This document shows positions 60,820 through 64,000 of a DNA stretch of 64,000 bases, one piece after another (position 1 is the stretch's first letter; each line of letters starts with the position of its first letter). Origin of the DNA: JAFGJQ01 sp964495075 (GTDB lineage Bacteria > Planctomycetota > Phycisphaerae > UBA1845). The notes under the pieces are model-generated. The model was not told where the DNA came from. It worked only from the letters and a program-made list of their open reading frames with translations, and did no database searches. The DNA is taken from the NCBI GenBank assembly GCA_964495075.1, contig CAZBUJ010000003.1, forward strand, positions 62,001 through 126,000. The letters run 5' to 3'. The translations under genes were made by a program, and so were the position numbers.

Positions 60820-61419
60820 ATGGGACAGAAGACGACAGTCCGATGCGCGGCCTGCAACACGTACGACTGCGTCAACGGCAAAGACTGCCTGGCGGACGCC
60901 GAGCGGCAACGCGCGTTGTACGAGGTCGAAGGGATTGCCCGGCTGCATCGCGCGGCGGCGGCCATCGAGGCCCGCCACTACTGCCGGGAGCCGCGGATTC
61001 GCGAGACCATTCTTCTGGCCCAGGAACTCGGGTTTCACAAGGTGGGCCTGGCGTATTGCGTCGGGCTGGCCGAGGAAGCCGCCGTCATCGCCAACATACT
61101 CAAGGCCCATTTCGAGCTCGTCTCGGTGTGCTGCAAGCTGTGCGGCATCGACAAAAAAGGCCTCGGGCTCGAGCAGATCGATCCGTCCAAGGACATCGAG
61201 GTCATGTGCAATCCGGTGGGGCAGGCCACGGTGCTCAACGAAGCCGGCACGCAATTGAACATCCTGTGCGGGCTGTGCGTCGGGCACGACGCGATCTTCA
61301 GCATGGTCTCCCGGGCGCCGGTGACGACGCTGGTGGTGAAGGATCGCGTGCTGGCCCACAATCCGCTCGGGGCGATCTACAGCAAATACACACGGCGCAC
61401 GCTGCTACCGAGTTCCTGA
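60820..61419 (+). CDS. DUF1847 Cys-rich protein, putative metal or Fe-S binder
   Basis: 199 residues matching DUF1847 over the full length. N-terminal VRCAACNTYDCVNGKDCLAD has four Cys, and KVGLAYCVGLAEEAAV, VCCKLCGIDKK and NILCGLCVGHDAIF hold the others, eleven Cys in all apart from one more at HYCRE. The spacing suggests one or two metal sites. The family is widespread in anaerobes, and its function is unknown. The C-terminal YSKYTRRTLLPSS is typical. Its 3' end overlaps a convergent remnant by 15 bp. Confidence 0.85.
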   Translation: MGQKTTVRCAACNTYDCVNGKDCLADAERQRALYEVEGIARLHRAAAAIEARHYCREPRIRETILLAQELGFHKVGLAYCVGLAEEAAVIANILKAHFELVSVCCKLCGIDKKGLGLEQIDPSKDIEVMCNPVGQATVLNEAGTQLNILCGLCVGHDAIFSMVSRAPVTTLVVKDRVLAHNPLGAIYSKYTRRTLLPSS

Positions 61420-61720
61420 ATCGCCGTTCGGCCGCAACGCGGTCGGCCGAGCGGGCACCGAGTAGGCGGTGACGGGGTCCGGGTTCGCCTCGTACCAGCG
61501 GTCGGCCGTGTTGACCCAACCACCGTCGCCGTGCCGTCGCTTCAACAGTGCCTGGCAGGCGTCATCGCGCCAGTGGTGGCGCTGGCCCTCCCCATCGACG
61601 ATGAACGGCTCCCCCCAGGCGTGCAGGGCACGGGCGAACACGTGGTAGTAGTAGTAGAGCCCCTCCACCGATTTCTTTTCGGGCATCCGCGGATTGGCGT
61701 CGAGCGTGTAGTGCGGGCGG
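61405..61720 (-). pseudogene. Remnant of a terpenoid-cyclase/prenyltransferase-repeat lipoprotein
   Basis: Minus-strand frame reading HYTLDANPRMPEKKSVEGLY, then YYYHVFARALHAWGEPFIVD, and WRDDACQALLKRRHGDGGWV, NTADRWYEANPDPVTAYS. This pattern (GLYYYYHV, QKxDGSWxN, RWxEGNP, VTAYxLLAL) is the C-terminal repeat of squalene-hopene-cyclase-like planctomycete proteins, here without the usual two to three hundred residues before it. Upstream, a different frame (61562-61822) contains a lipoprotein-signal-like WLTVAGC, so the original gene probably lost its middle by deletion with frameshift. The end after VTAYS is also aberrant. Confidence 0.5.
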
Positions 61721-61906
61721 AGCCGTCGTCTGCTGGCAGCCGGCTACCGTCAGCCACACCTCCAGCCCGATGAACGCCCTTCGATACACCGTCGCACGCC
61801 GCACGATTCGCCCCGTCGACATCGCGTTTCGCCCGGCGGGCGGGCGTCGCTCGCTTCAGCCACACTGCAATTCGGGGCCGCCCCTCCGCAACGGAATCCG
61901 CGCCGA

Positions 61907-62167
61907 TCAGAACTCGTTCCGGGGCTGTTCGGAATCGAGGTATTCCTGTCGCGCCGCGGCGTAGTTTTCGGGAGTGAGTTGGACGCCGAACCCGTCAGGA
62001 TCATTCGCGATCTGGATGAGGAATGGGATGCACCAGCCACACCCGGTTCCGGCCGACAGACACTCGGTCATCCGGGACGGCCGCGAGGGACGCTCCCGTC
62101 GGGCGAAGTTGACGAGTTTTCGAAACGTCACGTGGTAGCAGTAACAGATTTCGTCGTCCGGCTTCAT
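61907..62167 (-). CDS. BFD-like [2Fe-2S] protein
   Basis: 86 residues from ATG 62167. Cys-x-Cys (CYCYHVT) near residue 8 and a second pair in TGCGWC about 34 residues later match the bacterioferritin-associated ferredoxin fold that binds one [2Fe-2S] cluster. The C-terminal part FGVQLTPENYAAARQEYLDS is an extra helix. Proteins like this deliver electrons to iron-storage proteins or act in metallochaperone roles. The open frame reaches upstream to 62338 but overlaps proS, so the shorter start is used. Confidence 0.8.
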   Translation of the reverse strand: MKPDDEICYCYHVTFRKLVNFARRERPSRPSRMTECLSAGTGCGWCIPFLIQIANDPDGFGVQLTPENYAAARQEYLDSEQPRNEF

Positions 62168-62310
62168 GAGTCCCACGCGAATCCTGCGCCGGATCTCGCG
62201 CCGAGGCAACCGTTCGATCGCCGATCGGGTCCGTTCGCGTCGATTCGATCGGCCGCGAGGGGCGGTATCCAACGCTCTGCCAGGTGCCCTTGCGTTCCGG
62301 CGTCCGGCCG

Positions 62311-62316
62311 TGTAAT
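62311..62316 (+). promoter_or_regulatory. -10 box of proS, probably leaderless
   Basis: TGTAAT (five of six consensus bases) ends 9 bases before the proS ATG. TTGCGT at 62290-62295 would be the -35, with a short 15-bp spacer. No Shine-Dalgarno is present. Confidence 0.4.
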
Positions 62317-62325
62317 CATTCCTGC

Positions 62326-64000
62326 ATGCTGTGGACACATTACTTTATCCCGACGGTCAAGGAAATCCCGGCGGACGCCATTGCGGCGTCCCACCAGTTG
62401 ATGCTGCGGGCTGGTCTGATCCGGCAGGTGGTGGCCGGTGCGTACACCTATCTGCCGCTCGGATACCGCGTTCTTCAAAATGTGACGGAAATCGTCCGTG
62501 AGGAGATGAATCGGGCGGGCGCGGTCGAGTTGCACATGCCGGCCATGCACCCGGTGGAGTGGTGGGAAGAGACGGGTCGCGTGGAGGCGATGGGGGATAC
62601 CCTGGTTTGTCTTCAGGACAAGCCGTTCCGCAAGGGCACGGTGCTGGGCCCGACGCACGAGGAGGTGGTCACGGAGATCGCCCGCGCGTATCTCAAGAGC
62701 CACAAGCAGTTGCCCATCACGCTCTACCAGATCCAGACGAAGTTCCGCGACGAGGCGCGTCCGAAGAGCGGGGTGCTGCGCACGCGTGAGTTTCTGATGA
62801 AGGACGCCTATTCGTTCCACGCGAACAAGGCGAGCCTCGACGAGACCTACGAGCAGATGTACAACGCGTACTGCCGCATCTATCAGCGGTGCGGGCTGCC
62901 GTATCAGGCGGTGGAGGCGGACTCCGGCCCGATCGGCGGCGACGCATCGCACGAGTTCATGGTCGTGTGCGACGCAGGCGAAGACTACCTCGTGCGGGCC
63001 GCCGACGGCACCAACGCGGCCAGCCTGGAGCGGGCCGCCGTCGGTCCCGTCGAAGATGGCGGCTGCCACGTGATGGATCCATTGGAGGAAGTCCACACAC
63101 CGCGCCTGAGCACGATCGAGCAGGTCTCGGGGTTTCTCAAGTGCCGACCCGAGGACATGATCAAGACGATCGTCTACTCGGCGGACGGGGCGGCGGTGGT
63201 CGCCCTGGTGCGGGGCGATCACGAAGTCAACGAGGCGAAACTGCGACGTTACCTCGGCGCGAAATCGCTTCAACTGGCATCACCCCGGGAGATCGAGTCG
63301 CTGACCGGGGCGGCGGTGGGTTTTGCCGGACCCGTCGGGCTCAAGGCGCGGATCATCGCTGACCAGGCGGTCACCGTCATGCACAACGCGGTGACCGGCG
63401 CCAACAAGACGGACTACCACATTACCGGCGTGAACCCGGACCGTGATTTCGAGATGCCCGAGTCGGGCGACATCCGCTACGCCACACCGGCCGACAAGTC
63501 GCCCTCCGGTGCCCCCCTGCTGTTTGAGAAATGCATCGAGGTCGGTCACGTGTTCAAACTGGGCACCAAGTACTCGGTCGCGATGAGCGCGACCTTCGCC
63601 GACGAGAACGGCGAGATCAAGCCGATGATCATGGGGTGCTACGGCATCGGGATCGCGCGGATCGTGGCATCGTGCATCGAGGCATTGCACGACGACGGCG
63701 GCATCTGCTGGCCGATGGGCATCGCTCCGTTCAAGGTATTGATCGTGGCCCTTGACGTGCGAGATGAGAACGTGATGCGAACGGCCCGCACGCTGCACGA
63801 TCAGTTGGAACAACAAGGTATCGAGACCCTGCTCGACGACCGCGACGCGCGGCCGGGATTCAAGTTCAAGGACGCCGACCTGATCGGTATCCCCATCCGG
63901 ATCACCGTCGGCAAGAAGAGCCTGGCCGACGGCGTGGTGGAGTTCAAGCGGCGCACCAGCGACGAGGTTCATAAGATTAGGCCGGACCAGGTGACCCGCC
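62326..64000 (+). CDS. proS: Prolyl-tRNA synthetase, 3' end cut by the window
   Basis: 558 codons from ATG 62326 to the window edge, read directly from the sequence. ProS charges tRNA-Pro. Class II motif 2 is seen in FRDEARPKSGVLRTREFLMK and motif 3 in GCYGIGIARIVASCIEAL. Between them lies the inserted YbaK-like editing domain (about 235-385, CRPEDMIKTIVYSADG and NEAKLRRYLG), so this is the bacterial type with Ala-tRNA editing. The C-terminal anticodon domain is mostly present (up to TSDEVHKIRPDQVTR), with only a few residues probably missing. This position also explains why the antisense ORF 62164-63273 is a shadow. Confidence 0.96.
   Translation, partial: MLWTHYFIPTVKEIPADAIAASHQLMLRAGLIRQVVAGAYTYLPLGYRVLQNVTEIVREEMNRAGAVELHMPAMHPVEWWEETGRVEAMGDTLVCLQDKPFRKGTVLGPTHEEVVTEIARAYLKSHKQLPITLYQIQTKFRDEARPKSGVLRTREFLMKDAYSFHANKASLDETYEQMYNAYCRIYQRCGLPYQAVEADSGPIGGDASHEFMVVCDAGEDYLVRAADGTNAASLERAAVGPVEDGGCHVMDPLEEVHTPRLSTIEQVSGFLKCRPEDMIKTIVYSADGAAVVALVRGDHEVNEAKLRRYLGAKSLQLASPREIESLTGAAVGFAGPVGLKARIIADQAVTVMHNAVTGANKTDYHITGVNPDRDFEMPESGDIRYATPADKSPSGAPLLFEKCIEVGHVFKLGTKYSVAMSATFADENGEIKPMIMGCYGIGIARIVASCIEALHDDGGICWPMGIAPFKVLIVALDVRDENVMRTARTLHDQLEQQGIETLLDDRDARPGFKFKDADLIGIPIRITVGKKSLADGVVEFKRRTSDEVHKIRPDQVTR

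Noticed and set aside
62164..63273. 369-codon minus-strand ORF over proS
   Set aside because: proS with class II motifs occupies the plus strand here; the minus ORF is a shadow.

Overview
The window is high-GC DNA (roughly two thirds G+C by eye) with dense, mostly housekeeping and cell-envelope genes. I read it as a Planctomycetota chromosome, probably Phycisphaerae-like. The reasons are two secreted proteins ending in dockerin-like Asp-rich EF-hand tails (52056-55772 and 57820-59400), a DUF1343/NamZ-type protein, a GxGYxYP-domain protein, a YwqK-type lipoprotein, a DUF362 protein and many lipoproteins. This is inferred from protein families; there is no rRNA in the window. Long antisense ORFs that shadow real genes are frequent here, as expected at this GC content.

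Layout. 1-6.2 kb: exonuclease VII (xseA-xseB), scpB, a convergent DHH phosphoesterase and ribF, then a glycosyltransferase. 6.4-12.8 kb: a beta-propeller lipoprotein; a tiny membrane peptide translationally coupled to a PutP-like Na+ symporter; a FIST ligand-binding protein; two small membrane proteins. 13.4-18.6 kb: DUF362, a UbiA-type prenyl-phosphate transferase, a hendecad-repeat helical protein and a GT-C-like membrane glycosyltransferase. 18.6-19.75 kb is non-coding and holds three copies of an 80-bp tandem repeat. 19.75-24.3 kb: a hydroxyacid dehydrogenase and a MacA/MacB-like ABC export set. 24.7 kb: a G-quadruplex-prone tract. 25-30.5 kb: lnt, a HEAT-repeat lipoprotein, mreD, an orphan D12-class adenine methylase and a MerR/B12-like regulator that has lost its cobalamin-ligand histidines. 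30.5-37.8 kb: a single-domain response regulator, a divergent hybrid histidine kinase with a degenerate ATP lid, and two overlapping dynamin-like GTPases.

37.8-42 kb: LOG, NamZ-like, a YjfB-like motility protein, tRNA-Ala(CGC) with a clear promoter, and a lower-GC CARDB lipoprotein. 42.3-50.4 kb: a carbohydrate locus made of GxGYxYP protein, PhyH-type dioxygenase, GH31 glycosidase and a complete CUT1-type ABC importer. A 122-bp inverted-repeat element lies between the first two genes. 50.5-64 kb: pyruvate kinase, a 1238-residue secreted multidomain protein, a YwqK lipoprotein with a long structured leader, an FG-GAP protein, dinB, a DUF1847 protein, a decayed lipoprotein/terpenoid-cyclase-like remnant, a BFD-like [2Fe-2S] protein and proS, which runs off the window end.

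The best candidates for something undescribed are: the overlapping GTPase pair behind the hybrid kinase; the symporter micropeptide with an adjacent FIST protein; the GxGYxYP/PhyH/GH31/ABC locus; the His-less CarH-like regulator; the structured leader with a perfect extended Shine-Dalgarno at 56.9 kb; and three housekeeping genes (scpB, pyk, proS) whose -10 boxes lie so close to the ATG that leaderless transcripts are likely.
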